Source: Azophilus sp965199705 (GTDB lineage: Bacteria; Pseudomonadota; Gammaproteobacteria; Pseudomonadales; Azotimanducaceae). From it: DNA of 64,000 bases. The notes beneath the pieces were generated by a model. It saw only the letters and a list, made by a program, of their open reading frames with translations. It did no database searches and was not told the DNA's origin. Positions 18,616 through 27,723 of this stretch are shown here, one piece after another (positions within the stretch are counted from its first letter, which is position 1; each line of letters starts with the position of its first letter). Where the stretch lies: the NCBI GenBank assembly GCA_965199705.1, contig OZ241359.1, positions 1,054,001 to 1,118,000 of the forward strand, written 5' to 3'. Made by a program: the position numbers and the translations under genes.

Positions 18616-20764
18616 CAGCGGCGATAATGCGGTGCTCGGCGGCGGTTACAACGCCCACCTCTGCGCTCGTCGCGTAGCCGGCGGCCCGCAGGGCGACGAC
18701 GCACGCCTGCGCCTGATCGGCCGGGACGCTGGCCAGCAGTCCACCGGCGGTCTGTGGGTCCGCCAGCAAGCGAACGCGGTTGGTCAAGGCGTTGCAGCCG
18801 CTGAGCTCGAACTGTCGCAACGGGCCTTCATTCTCGGCCTGAAGCACGCTGCTAACGCCAAGATTCAGGGCCTCAAGCGCGCCCGGTAGAACGGGCAGAC
18901 GATCCAGCCAGAGGTCAACGCCCAGGCAGTCTTCGGTCAGCATTTCCTGCAGGTGTCCGATCAACCCGAAACCGGTGACATCCGTGGCCGCGCGCACCTG
19001 ATGCCGGCGCAGCACGGCCAGCGCGCTCCGATTTGATTGATCCATGCTGTCAATGGCTGCCTGCACTTGATGCGCGGGCAGCAGATTGCGCATCTCGGCG
19101 GCGAACACGAGGCCAGTGCCGAGCGGCTTGGTCAGGATCAGCCGGTCGCCCGGCCGTCCGCCAGCCTTGTGCAAGGGCGGATCAATCTGGGCGCCGGTCA
19201 GGGTGAGGCCGAGAAAGCGTTCTGCGCCTTCCGCAGAGTGTCCGCCGACCAGTGGCGCCGCCTCGGCGTTCAGCACCGAAGCAGCGCCTGCGAGCATTTG
19301 ATACAACTCCTCTTCCATCAGCGCCGGGGCCATGAATGGCACGGTTGCCAGCGCCAGCGCGCTCACGGGTCTTGCGCCCATGGCGTGGATGTCGTTCAGG
19401 CAGTGATGCGCGGTGATGCGGCCGAAGCGCCAGGGATCGTCCAGCAGGCTGCGAAAGCCATCGGTGGTCAGCACCAGCGGGGCTGCCTGCGGGCTCAGTA
19501 TGGCGGCGTCGTCGCCTATGCCCTGGACTACGCCGCTGGATGGTTGCGTCGGTAGCCGGGCCAGGGCGCGCCGCAGGATGTCAGCGCCGAGCTTGGCGCC
19601 GCAGCCACCACAGCGCATGCTGGATTCCAGGCCGTTTTCATCCTGATCCTCGGTTGCCGTCATTCGGCGCGGCTCGAAGCGACGCATGAAGCGCTGGTCG
19701 AGCCAGTTCTTCCAGCGCCAGGCCCAGCGTCCGCTGGCCGAAAAGCGGCCCCAGGAAACGACGGCTCGACCGTCGCCTGTTGCCATGAGCGCAAGCCCCC
19801 GCTTCTGTGGCCGAAAGCGGCGCAGGCGCTGTTTCCCGGTCAGCGCCCGTCGCAGATTGGTGGCGAGTATGGGGCCGGCGCGGACCGCGTAAAGGCCAGA
19901 CTTGGGCAAGGCTCGATCGGCAAAGCGGATGATGTCGCCGGCGGCAAATATGTTGCGGTGCGAAACGGAAGCCAGAAATGCGTTCACTTGAATGAATCCG
20001 GCGGCATCCGTGGCCAGGCCACTGCCCCGAATCCATTCAGGCGCCGCCACACCGGTGACGGAGAGCAGATGCTCGAACGCCAGGCGCTGACCGTCTGCCA
20101 GACACAACGCTTTTTCGTCACCGCCCGTAACCCGCCCGTGAATCCGGCCTATGTCTGCCTCGGCAAGTTCTCGCAACAGGCGCCTGCGGGCGCCTGCCGC
20201 AAGGCCGGGTAGCCAGTTCTCCGCTATCAGGTCGATGCGCGTGCCTGTCGGCAGCGCCTGGCGTGCGGCCAGCGCCAATTCCACGCCGCCGGCGCCGCCG
20301 CCGACGATCAACAGCCGGTCTCCGGTGCTGACCTGGCCGCGCAGGCGTCGCCACTGTGACAGAAAATTGCCAATCGGCTTGACCGCCACGGCGCTCTGCA
20401 GATGGCGCTCCGGCGTCGCGCCACAGTTGATGGACAGAAGGTCGTAACGAATGGGCGGGCGCTTCGCACAATGCACCAACCGGGATTCTGGATCCAGGCC
20501 CACAGCCGCATCTGCCAGCAGATTGGCGCCGGTTTGCCGACACAGACGCCGCAAGTCGATGTGCATTTCCTCGCGCTGGTAGCGTCCCGCCACGTGTCCA
20601 GGCAACATCCCGGAGTAGGGAGTTTCGACTTCCCGGCTGAGCAGGGTGATACGCACGCCGGGCGGGGGCACCATGCCCATTTGCCGCAGCACCAGGACGT
20701 GGCTGTGACCGCCGCCGATCAGCAGCAGATCGCGCATGGCAGGGGGAGCGGCGACTGCTTGCAT
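18605..20764 (-). CDS. selD: FAD-oxidoreductase/selenide, water dikinase fusion
   Basis: 719 residues in two parts. Residues 1 to about 370 are a type II NADH dehydrogenase-like flavoprotein (LLLIGGGHSHVLVL, LLIVGGGAGGVELAL, NIFAAGDIIRF). From about 385 comes SelD, which makes selenophosphate from selenide and ATP: CGGCGAKLG gives the catalytic Cys and Lys (cysteine form, not selenocysteine), followed by GIGDDAA and TDVTGFGLIGHL. The fusion is a known arrangement; the oxidoreductase may supply or sense reduced selenium. The ATG at 20764 has no strong ribosome site, and 20737 is an alternative. A rhodanese gene lies 82 bases upstream on the same strand. Confidence 0.93.
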   Translation of the reverse strand: MQAVAAPPAMRDLLLIGGGHSHVLVLRQMGMVPPPGVRITLLSREVETPYSGMLPGHVAGRYQREEMHIDLRRLCRQTGANLLADAAVGLDPESRLVHCAKRPPIRYDLLSINCGATPERHLQSAVAVKPIGNFLSQWRRLRGQVSTGDRLLIVGGGAGGVELALAARQALPTGTRIDLIAENWLPGLAAGARRRLLRELAEADIGRIHGRVTGGDEKALCLADGQRLAFEHLLSVTGVAAPEWIRGSGLATDAAGFIQVNAFLASVSHRNIFAAGDIIRFADRALPKSGLYAVRAGPILATNLRRALTGKQRLRRFRPQKRGLALMATGDGRAVVSWGRFSASGRWAWRWKNWLDQRFMRRFEPRRMTATEDQDENGLESSMRCGGCGAKLGADILRRALARLPTQPSSGVVQGIGDDAAILSPQAAPLVLTTDGFRSLLDDPWRFGRITAHHCLNDIHAMGARPVSALALATVPFMAPALMEEELYQMLAGAASVLNAEAAPLVGGHSAEGAERFLGLTLTGAQIDPPLHKAGGRPGDRLILTKPLGTGLVFAAEMRNLLPAHQVQAAIDSMDQSNRSALAVLRRHQVRAATDVTGFGLIGHLQEMLTEDCLGVDLWLDRLPVLPGALEALNLGVSSVLQAENEGPLRQFELSGCNALTNRVRLLADPQTAGGLLASVPADQAQACVVALRAAGYATSAEVGVVTAAEHRIIAAVSQ

Positions 20765-20846
20765 CGTCAGTTCAGGTTGAACGCAGGCCGGGCAGCCAAA
20801 CTCGTGCGCCAGACAAGTCGTCCCGCGCCGGGCGGGCTGGCAGCGA

Positions 20847-21269
20847 TCACGCCGGCTTGCGCATCCAGCGACTTTCGGGCGCGGTTGCGTGCACGGCTTC
20901 GCCGGCCTTCGCCCAGCCGTTGAAGCCAGGGTCCAGATGCGCCACATCCTCGAACCCCAGGTCCTTGAGTGCCTGGGCGGCCAGTGCCGAGCGACCACCG
21001 CCGGCGCAGTAGAGCACGATGCGCGATTCTGGCTTGAAGTAGTCTCGGTAATAGGGGCTGGCGGGATCCGCCCAGAACTCGAGCATCCCGCGAGGCGCGT
21101 GCCGGGCGCCGGGGATGGCGCCCAGGTCCACATATTCCTGCAATTCCCGGATATCGACCAGAACCAGGTCGTCGCGCGCCGCCATTTCTGCTTTCAGGTC
21201 GTCGATGGACAGATTTTCCAGGCTGCGCTTGATCTCGGCCACCTGCTCGAATATCGACTGGATGGGCAT
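20847..21269 (-). CDS. Rhodanese-domain sulfurtransferase
   Basis: 140 residues, a single rhodanese domain preceded by about 20 helical residues. VLVDIRELQEY and GAIPGARHAPRG are the standard strands. The active-site loop is YCAGGGRSALAA, with a six-residue cysteine loop (CAGGGR) that fits sulfur rather than phosphate or arsenate substrates. It transfers persulfide sulfur, and related proteins also carry selenium. It lies just upstream of the selD fusion on the same strand, so a role in selenium delivery is reasonable but inferred. Confidence 0.9.
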   Translation of the reverse strand: MPIQSIFEQVAEIKRSLENLSIDDLKAEMAARDDLVLVDIRELQEYVDLGAIPGARHAPRGMLEFWADPASPYYRDYFKPESRIVLYCAGGGRSALAAQALKDLGFEDVAHLDPGFNGWAKAGEAVHATAPESRWMRKPA

Positions 21270-21410
21270 GTTCGCGGCTCCTCGGATGGGAGCATCATTG
21301 TTTCAGAAATCGACCCGCAAGGCTCCCGGCAGGTATGATAGACGCAACGATGGGTTGCCGGGGACGGGCCAAAGAGCGTCAGGTCGCAAGAACACGGGAA
21401 CATCGGCATC

Positions 21411-22640
21411 ATGAATTCGAGACGACGCTTTCTGCACACGGGTGCGGCAATGGCCGCCGGCTCTTCGCTGGCGCCGGGCCTGCTGAGTGCGGCAACCGAT
21501 CAGATGTCCGTGCGCTCGGATGCCGACAATCGGGTGCAGCGTCAGGTGACTCTCGGCCGAACCGGGCTGCGCATTGCCGATGTCTCCTTCGGCTCGAGTC
21601 GGCTGCGGGAAGGGCAGGAGGCTCTGGTGCATCATGCTCTGGACAAGGGCGTGAACTACTTCGATACCGCGGAAAGCTATACCGACGGCGCATCCGAACG
21701 GGTGCTGGGGCGTGCGCTCAAGGGTCAGCGACAAGACGTCATCATCGCCAGCAAGTGCTTCGCGGGCGCTGCGACCGGGCGCGACCAACTCATGTCGAGG
21801 CTGGAAGGCAGCTTGCGGCGCTTGGCAACCGATCATGTCGAAATCTATTTCAACCACGCTGTCAACGATACCGACCGGCTGGAAAATCCGGAGTGGTTCG
21901 AATTTGTTGAACGGGCGAAGGCGCAAGGCAAGATTTGTTTCACCGGCATGTCGGGCCATGCCGGGCGTCTGATCGAATGCCTGGACCATGCCTTCGATCA
22001 CGACCTGGTGGACGTTGTGCTGGTCGCCCACAACTTCGGCCAGGACCCTGAGTTCCATGAGCGCTTCACCCGCGGATTCGACCTGGTTGCCCGACAGCCG
22101 GATTTGCCCCGGGTGCTGCGCAAGGGTCAGGCTCTGGGTGTCGGGACTATCGCCATGAAGTGTCTGATGGGCGGGCGTCTGAACGACATGCGGCCCTATG
22201 AAGGCGGCGCGGCGACCTTTGCGCAGGCGGCATTGCGCTGGACGCTGGCGCAGGAATTTGTTGATGCGCTGGTGATTTCGATGACGAGCAAGGCAGGCAT
22301 CGACGAATTTCTTGGCGCCTCGGGCTGGGCGCCGCCGAGCGCCGGCGAGCTTGCGCTGCTGCGCCGCTACGCCGACTTGAACGGGCGCAGTCAATGCCGC
22401 CTGGGATGCAATGATTGTGCAGGCGCCTGCCCCTATGGCGTGCCCATCTCCGAGGTGTTGCGCAGCCGCATGTACGCTCTGGATTATGCGGACCTGGACT
22501 TTGCCCGCAGCGAATATGCGACGCTCGAAATGAACGCCGCAGCTTGCCTTGGTTGCGATGGCAGCCCTTGTCAGGACGCCTGTACGCACGGGCTGCCCAT
22601 AGCCGATTTCTGCGCGCCGGCCCACCGATTGCTGGCCTGA
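21411..22640 (+). CDS. Tat-exported aldo/keto reductase with two [4Fe-4S] motifs
   Basis: 409 residues. The N-terminus NSRRRFLHTG is a twin-arginine signal. Residues from about 43 form an aldo/keto reductase barrel (VTLGRTGLRIADVSFGSS, YFDTAESYTDGASERVLG). The C-terminal 70 residues add CRLGCNDCAGACPYG and CLGCDGSPCQDACTHG, two ferredoxin-type clusters. Fe-S aldo/keto reductase-like proteins are known but poorly characterised; the clusters suggest electron transfer rather than simple NADPH chemistry. The stop is 7 bases before larB, so all three genes (this one, larB, larE) probably form one operon. Confidence 0.85.
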   Translation: MNSRRRFLHTGAAMAAGSSLAPGLLSAATDQMSVRSDADNRVQRQVTLGRTGLRIADVSFGSSRLREGQEALVHHALDKGVNYFDTAESYTDGASERVLGRALKGQRQDVIIASKCFAGAATGRDQLMSRLEGSLRRLATDHVEIYFNHAVNDTDRLENPEWFEFVERAKAQGKICFTGMSGHAGRLIECLDHAFDHDLVDVVLVAHNFGQDPEFHERFTRGFDLVARQPDLPRVLRKGQALGVGTIAMKCLMGGRLNDMRPYEGGAATFAQAALRWTLAQEFVDALVISMTSKAGIDEFLGASGWAPPSAGELALLRRYADLNGRSQCRLGCNDCAGACPYGVPISEVLRSRMYALDYADLDFARSEYATLEMNAAACLGCDGSPCQDACTHGLPIADFCAPAHRLLA

Positions 22641-22647
22641 CTTCGCC

Positions 22648-23379
22648 ATGCGTGAAGCGCTGATCGCCTTGCAGCAAGGAGACATCGGGGTGGACGAGGC
22701 GATGCGCCGGGTGCATGCGGACTGGCTTGCCGATCTTGGGCACTCGACGCTCGACACGGGGCGAGCGGAGCGCACCGGCGCCTCGGAAGTGATCTATGGG
22801 GCGGGCAAGACGCCTGAGCAGGTGGCGGATCTGGTCGCCGCCCTGACGGATGCCGGGCAGAACGCTCTGGTCACACGCGCATCGGCAGAGGCCTGGCAGG
22901 TGGTGCGTGAGCGGATTCCGGACGCCTGTTTCCATGCCGAAGCCCGCATCATCACCCGCGTGGTTGCGCCGCCGCCGCAGGCCGATACCGCCGTTGCCCT
23001 GGTCAGCGCCGGCACCTCGGATGCGCCTGTGGCGGAAGAGGCAGCGGTGACGGCGGAATTCTATGGCAGCCCCGTGACGCGCATTCGTGACGTGGGCGTG
23101 TCCGGCCTGCATCGGCTATTGCAGCGTGCGGAGGAGATTCGCGATGCGCGGGTAGTGGTTGTGGTTGCCGGCATGGAGGGCGCCTTGCCCAGCGTTGTCG
23201 GCGGCCTGGTGCAGGCGCCGGTGATCGCCGTGCCGACCAGCGTTGGCTATGGCGCTGCTTTTGGCGGCATGGCCGCCTTGCTTGGCATGTTGTCGAGTTG
23301 TGCGGCCGGCGTGGCGGTTGTCAATATCGACAACGGCTTTGGCGCTGGCCATCTGGCGCACCGGATCAATCGGCTGTGA
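22648..23379 (+). CDS. larB: LarB, nickel-pincer cofactor carboxylase/hydrolase
   Basis: 243 residues, close to the family length. LarB carboxylates and hydrolyses nicotinic acid adenine dinucleotide to pyridinium-3,5-biscarboxylic acid mononucleotide, the first step to the nickel-pincer nucleotide of lactate racemase. The C-terminal two thirds resemble PurE: ALVSAGTSDAPVAEEAA, VVVAGMEGALPSVVGGL and PTSVGYGAAFGG are diagnostic. It overlaps larE by 4 bases (GTGA). Neither larC nor larA is visible in the window. Confidence 0.93.
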   Translation: MREALIALQQGDIGVDEAMRRVHADWLADLGHSTLDTGRAERTGASEVIYGAGKTPEQVADLVAALTDAGQNALVTRASAEAWQVVRERIPDACFHAEARIITRVVAPPPQADTAVALVSAGTSDAPVAEEAAVTAEFYGSPVTRIRDVGVSGLHRLLQRAEEIRDARVVVVVAGMEGALPSVVGGLVQAPVIAVPTSVGYGAAFGGMAALLGMLSSCAAGVAVVNIDNGFGAGHLAHRINRL

Positions 23380-24221
23380 CTGTTGGCCTCTCGCCGGAGC
23401 ATCGCCAGCGTCTGAAGCGGCTGGAGCGCGAATTGACGCGCCTTGGCAGCGTGTTGGTGGCTTGGTCCGGTGGCGTGGACAGTTCCCTGGTGGCGTATGT
23501 TGCTGCCAGAACGCTGGGCGCCAAGGCGTTGGCCGTGACTTCCGCCAGCGCCAGCCTCAAGCGACGGGACCTGCAACTCACCGAAAGGTTGGCGGTTGAG
23601 TGGGGGTTGGCGCACAGGGTGATTCTCACCGACGAGCTCGGCCGCGCCGAGTACCGCGCGAATCCTGTCGATCGTTGCTTCTATTGCAAGACGGCCCTCT
23701 ACCAGGCGCTTGCAGAACTGGCCCGCGACGAAGGCTATGCCCATATCGTCAACGGCGCCAATACCGACGATCTGGGCGATCACCGGCCTGGGCTGGCGGC
23801 GGCGCAGGATTTCCATGTGTGCTCGCCGCTGGTGAACGCCAACATCGACAAGGCCTGCGTTCGCGCCCTGGCCGCGCATCTCGGGCTTGCCAACGCTGAC
23901 AAGCCCCAGGCCGCCTGCCTCTCAAGCCGCTTTCCGTATGGCGCCCGGATCGACCGGGCGCGGTTGGCGCAGGTGGAGGCGGCGGAGGAAGTGCTGGCGA
24001 GGTTGGGGTTTCGCGACTATCGAGTGCGTCACCATGAGACGGTTGCGCGTCTGGAAGTCGGCGCCGACGAGCTATCGCGCGCCCTCGCTGAACGCGAAGC
24101 CCTGGAAGCGGGCATTCGCGCCTGCGGCTATCAGTTCGTGGCGCTCGACCTCGGTGGTTTTCGCTCCGGCTCGCTCAATGTCGGGGTCATTCCCGTGCGC
24201 GCGGTTGACGCAGATGCCTGA
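23376..24221 (+). CDS. larE: LarE, ATP-dependent sulfur insertase of the nickel-pincer pathway
   Basis: 281 residues from GTG 23376, which overlaps the larB stop. The PP-loop ATP pyrophosphatase motif is WSGGVDSSL (30-38). LarE adds sulfur to both carboxylates of the pincer precursor. This copy carries C101 and C104 (RCFYCKT) plus C181 (ACLSSRFPYG). The last matches the sacrificial cysteine of Lactobacillus LarE, but that enzyme lacks the CxxC; three cysteines in these places are the pattern of [4Fe-4S]-dependent LarE proteins. LDLGGFRSGSLN near the end is also conserved. Confidence 0.93.
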   Translation: MTVGLSPEHRQRLKRLERELTRLGSVLVAWSGGVDSSLVAYVAARTLGAKALAVTSASASLKRRDLQLTERLAVEWGLAHRVILTDELGRAEYRANPVDRCFYCKTALYQALAELARDEGYAHIVNGANTDDLGDHRPGLAAAQDFHVCSPLVNANIDKACVRALAAHLGLANADKPQAACLSSRFPYGARIDRARLAQVEAAEEVLARLGFRDYRVRHHETVARLEVGADELSRALAEREALEAGIRACGYQFVALDLGGFRSGSLNVGVIPVRAVDADA

Positions 24222-24417
24222 GGGTGGCTTGTATCTTCTGCTGAAACTGCCGTGATCAAGCAGATACCGTTCGGCGCCACCGGCCACGCTTGATATTGGA
24301 AGCGGCTTTGGCGGAGGCTGATGCGCTCAATGCCGAGGCGCTCGAACGGGATCAGGCGGAACAAGCCGCAATATCGCTGTTCGTTCGCGGGCAAACGGAC
24401 GAAGCGCAGATCGACGC
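24222..24417. other. Gap between larE and the AAA ATPase gene
   Basis: 196 bases. A plus-strand frame from TTG 24290 reads LILEAALAEADALNAEAL and runs on antisense into the ATPase gene. It is alanine/glutamate rich and unlike any protein I know, so I do not call it. The two flanking genes converge, and no T-tailed hairpin is evident. Confidence 0.3.
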
Positions 24418-26010
24418 TCACGCTCCCCAGACGATCACGGCGGGGCCTTCTGCCGCCTCTTCCCGACGGAACAGGCGCTCGCTCCAGGGTTTCGATTCGT
24501 CGGATTCGAACACCACCAGATGGCCCTCTGCCGTGCCGCACTTGTCCATGTAGTCCCGGGTTTGCGCCACGCCCTGGGCGATGACCGAAGCCAATGACGC
24601 CGCCCCGCGCCGCACCTTGCATTCGATGACGATGCGGCGGTCTGCCCGGCCTTCGCCCTGCGGCCAGCACACCAGGAGGTCTGTGCGCCTGCGCCCGAGG
24701 GCGTATTCGCGCTCAATGCGACCGCCGCCGTTCACCACCCTTTGCAGATACGCCTGCAAGAGTAGCTGCGGCCCGGCTTCGCGATAGACGAACCGCGCCA
24801 TCCAGCTTTCGCCGTTGTCCCGGTTGAATGACTGGAAGCCCTGCAAGAGACGCTCCATATCCAGAGTCTGCTCGGCCAGGTAGCCCAGCCGCTCTTCGGT
24901 AATCTCTTCCTGCATAAGCCAGGTCAGTTCCCGGGGCACTACTTCCGCGTAAATCGGATTGGCTATCCGAACGGGCGCGTCCAGCGCCACCAGACCCAGA
25001 TCGCGGACGTACTCCAGATCCCGAGGCGAGTGGGCGCCCTTTTCCCGGCCCGCCAGCATCGGTTCGACCACCCGGCGCACGCGCTCTTCTTGCAGCTTGT
25101 CGGCGAGTTGATCCAGATGCGTTTCCCGGCGCAGTATCAGCGCCTCGCGGGCTGCGTCCACTGCTGCTGCCGTGATCGGCTCGCGTCGCTTTCGCGCTTC
25201 GCGGGCTGCCTTGCCCCGAAAGCAGGTCTCGTAGGCCAGCGCGTTGACCAGCCACGGCTGGCCACAGGTGGAATCGACGATGCGCGTAATTGCGGCTTCG
25301 TTGAATGGTTGCCCGGTTTCTGTGCTGTGCTGGGCGAGCAGGACGCGCGCTTCTGCCTCGCTGAAATCCCCAAGGCGCAGCGATTCGGCCTTGATATTGA
25401 AGGCGCTGCCGCCGGTGATGGGGGTCTTCTCGGAGCTGGCGTGGATGCGATAGTCGCGGATGTCGCGCACGCCGCACAGGATCACCGATTGCGGAAACCC
25501 TGCCGGACGCTGGTCGTAGCTTGATCGGAGTTGGCGCAACACCGAGACCAGGGTGTCGCCGACGAGCGAGTCGATCTCATCGATCAGCAGCACCAGTGGG
25601 CGCGGGTCGCGCCCAGACCAATTGCAGAGCAAGCTCGCCAGCGCAGTTCCGGGGCCGTCCCGGGCAAGAATTTCAGGCCAGCATTCTGCCATGCCGGCAT
25701 CATCCAGCATCGCGGCCGCCCGATTCGACAGCGCGGCAAGAATGGTCTGCACGGCGGCGGGAACATCCTCGCGGAAGGCCTGTGCCGCTTCGATATTGGC
25801 GTAAACGCAGCGGTACTCTCCGCTGCTGTTGAGCAGGTCCGCCAGCGCCAGCAGCATGGAGGTCTTGCCGGTCTGGCGCGGGGCATGCAGGATGAAGTAC
25901 TTGCTTTGCTGGATGAGCTCCAGAATCCCGTCCAGATCCACCCGTTCCAGCGGCGGAATCTGGTAGTGCCTTTTGGCGACCACCGGCCCTGTGGTGTTGA
26001 AGAAGCGCAT
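24418..26010 (-). CDS. Orphan AAA ATPase with C-terminal PD-(D/E)xK-like domain
   Basis: 530 residues from ATG 26010 (MRFFNTTGPV, the usual family start); an ATG 15 bases upstream also exists. Walker A is APRQTGKTSM, Walker B VLLIDEIDSL. A helical C-terminal part follows, and the last 100 residues read RRTDLLVCWPQ...RIVIECKV, the pattern of a restriction-nuclease-like fold. Similar single-gene ATPases are common and mobile, but their role (defence, DNA maintenance, other) is not established. It stands alone, so a function cannot be drawn from context. Confidence 0.82.
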   Translation of the reverse strand: MRFFNTTGPVVAKRHYQIPPLERVDLDGILELIQQSKYFILHAPRQTGKTSMLLALADLLNSSGEYRCVYANIEAAQAFREDVPAAVQTILAALSNRAAAMLDDAGMAECWPEILARDGPGTALASLLCNWSGRDPRPLVLLIDEIDSLVGDTLVSVLRQLRSSYDQRPAGFPQSVILCGVRDIRDYRIHASSEKTPITGGSAFNIKAESLRLGDFSEAEARVLLAQHSTETGQPFNEAAITRIVDSTCGQPWLVNALAYETCFRGKAAREARKRREPITAAAVDAAREALILRRETHLDQLADKLQEERVRRVVEPMLAGREKGAHSPRDLEYVRDLGLVALDAPVRIANPIYAEVVPRELTWLMQEEITEERLGYLAEQTLDMERLLQGFQSFNRDNGESWMARFVYREAGPQLLLQAYLQRVVNGGGRIEREYALGRRRTDLLVCWPQGEGRADRRIVIECKVRRGAASLASVIAQGVAQTRDYMDKCGTAEGHLVVFESDESKPWSERLFRREEAAEGPAVIVWGA

Positions 26011-26085
26011 GGGGACAGTATGCACCGATTTGCACTTGATGGGTGAATGACGGGTGCGGTTGTGCGGGCGCCTGACCGGAACGGA

Positions 26086-27582
26086 CTATCCGCGGCGCAG
26101 GTAACCTTGTCCGGCGAGAATCGCCGTGGTTGACAGATCCGCCACCCGATCCAGAACCCGGATTTCGCCACCGTAGCCGCGCACCAGATCCGCGCCCACC
26201 ACCTGGTCGGGCCGGTAGTCGCCGCCCTTGGCGAGTACATCCGGGCGCAGGCGATCAAGCAGGGTTTCGGGCGTATCTTCGGGGAAGTGAGTCACCCAGT
26301 CCACCGCAGCGAGCCCCGCAAGCACCTGTTGTCGCCTGGGCAGGCTGTTGATCGGTCGGCCCGGTCCCTTCAGGCGGGCGGTGGAGGCGTCGTCATTGAC
26401 CGCCACGATCAGGCGGTCACCGAGTGTCCTGGCCTGATTCAGGCAATGCACATGACCTGCGTGCAGGATGTCGAAGCAGCCGTTGGTGAACACGATCCGT
26501 TCGCCGGCGTTGCGGGCGGCGGCCACCAGTTGTTCGAGCTGCGACGGCGTGACGATGCCCTGGTCTTCGGCGTCGGCCTGGGCCAGCGCCAACTCGGCGG
26601 CGCTCACTGTAGCTGCGCCGAACCGAGATACGGCCAGCGCGGCGGCCAGATTGGCGAGGCGGGCCGCCGTCAGACGGGAAGCGCCGGCCGCCAGCGCAGC
26701 AGCCAGTACCGCAGCAGCGGTGTCGCCGGCGCCCGTTACATCGAACACCTCGGTCGGATACGCCGGCAAGTGATGCGTCTCGCGCCCGTCGGCCAGAATC
26801 ATGCCCCGGTGACCGGCGGTTACCAGCATGGCTTCGATTCCGCAGCGCTCGCAAAGGTCTCTGGCATTGTCGGCAGCCTGCGACAGGCCGCCCGTACGGG
26901 CTTCGCCGGTTGCCGTTTCTGCCCGGCCGACAAGGGCCATATCGTCGGCGGTCATGTCGGGGCCTGCCTGATGGCGCCATGCCGCCAGAAATTCCTGCCA
27001 GTTTGGTTTCAGCAAGCTCACGCCCGCGTAGGCCGAGAAGGGCTTGAACTTGGGGTCCGCCACAACCGGCAGCCCGGCCTTGCGAGCAGACTGGATCCAG
27101 GCTTGACAGTCGCCGAGCGCGCCCTTGTCGTAGTCCACCAGCAGCAGCAGATCTGCGTGCGCCAGCTGTGTGGCAAGGCGCTCGGCCAGGGCCTTGGCCG
27201 CGTCAGCCGGTAGCGGGCTTTCAAAATCCCCGCGCACCAGTTGCTGCTGGCCACTGACCACCCGCACCTTGGTGGGCGTGCGCCATTCCGGCAGGGTCAG
27301 AAGGTCGCAGTGCACGCCGGCGGCGTATAGCCGGCGCGCCAGTTCCGCGCCTTCTGCATCGGCGCCAATGGCGCTGATCAGCGCGCACTCGGCGCCGAGC
27401 GCGGCAACGCCCAGGGCCACGTTGGCGGCGCCGCCCGGTCGATCCTCGATTCTGTCCACCTGCACAACCGGCACAGGCGCTTCCGGGGAAATACGTCGGG
27501 TTTCTCCGTGCCAGTAGCGGTCCAGCATCAGATCGCCGGCCACGACAACACGGGTTTGAGCAAACGGCGGCAGCGGCAACAT
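26086..27582 (-). CDS. hldE: HldE, bifunctional heptose 7-phosphate kinase/1-phosphate adenylyltransferase
   Basis: 498 residues from ATG 27582. The N-terminal 330 residues are a PfkB/ribokinase domain (VVVAGDLMLDRYW, GGAANVALG, DVTGAGDTAAAV). The C-terminal 150 are a nucleotidyltransferase with FTNGCFDILHAGHVHCL (HxGH) and RPINSLPRRQQVL. It phosphorylates heptose 7-phosphate at C1 and then adds AMP, feeding ADP-heptose to LPS core synthesis. It is divergent from dapA. A much longer upstream extension of this frame, running opposite dapA, is not coding. Confidence 0.95.
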   Translation of the reverse strand: MLPLPPFAQTRVVVAGDLMLDRYWHGETRRISPEAPVPVVQVDRIEDRPGGAANVALGVAALGAECALISAIGADAEGAELARRLYAAGVHCDLLTLPEWRTPTKVRVVSGQQQLVRGDFESPLPADAAKALAERLATQLAHADLLLLVDYDKGALGDCQAWIQSARKAGLPVVADPKFKPFSAYAGVSLLKPNWQEFLAAWRHQAGPDMTADDMALVGRAETATGEARTGGLSQAADNARDLCERCGIEAMLVTAGHRGMILADGRETHHLPAYPTEVFDVTGAGDTAAAVLAAALAAGASRLTAARLANLAAALAVSRFGAATVSAAELALAQADAEDQGIVTPSQLEQLVAAARNAGERIVFTNGCFDILHAGHVHCLNQARTLGDRLIVAVNDDASTARLKGPGRPINSLPRRQQVLAGLAAVDWVTHFPEDTPETLLDRLRPDVLAKGGDYRPDQVVGADLVRGYGGEIRVLDRVADLSTTAILAGQGYLRRG

Positions 27583-27646
27583 GGTCGGGATGCTATCACG
27601 TGGCTGGCGGGACTCCCGGCGCCATTGCGTATGTTGCGTCAGCGCT

Positions 27647-27662
27647 CTGGCGCAATATACGG
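27647..27662 (+). repeat. Interspersed intergenic motif, copy 2
   Basis: CTGGCGCAATATACGG, 61 bases before the dapA start and between divergent hldE and dapA. It shares CAGCGC just upstream with copy 1 at 16343. Function unknown. Confidence 0.5.
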
Positions 27663-27723
27663 AGATGGGCCACGCCTGCCGTTTTGCAGTACCATTCGCC
27701 GATACCGAATGTCGGACCCCTGC

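Noticed and set aside
24290..24553. A small plus-strand gene between larE and the AAA ATPase
   Set aside because: It starts at TTG without a ribosome site, runs antisense into the ATPase gene and matches no known protein.
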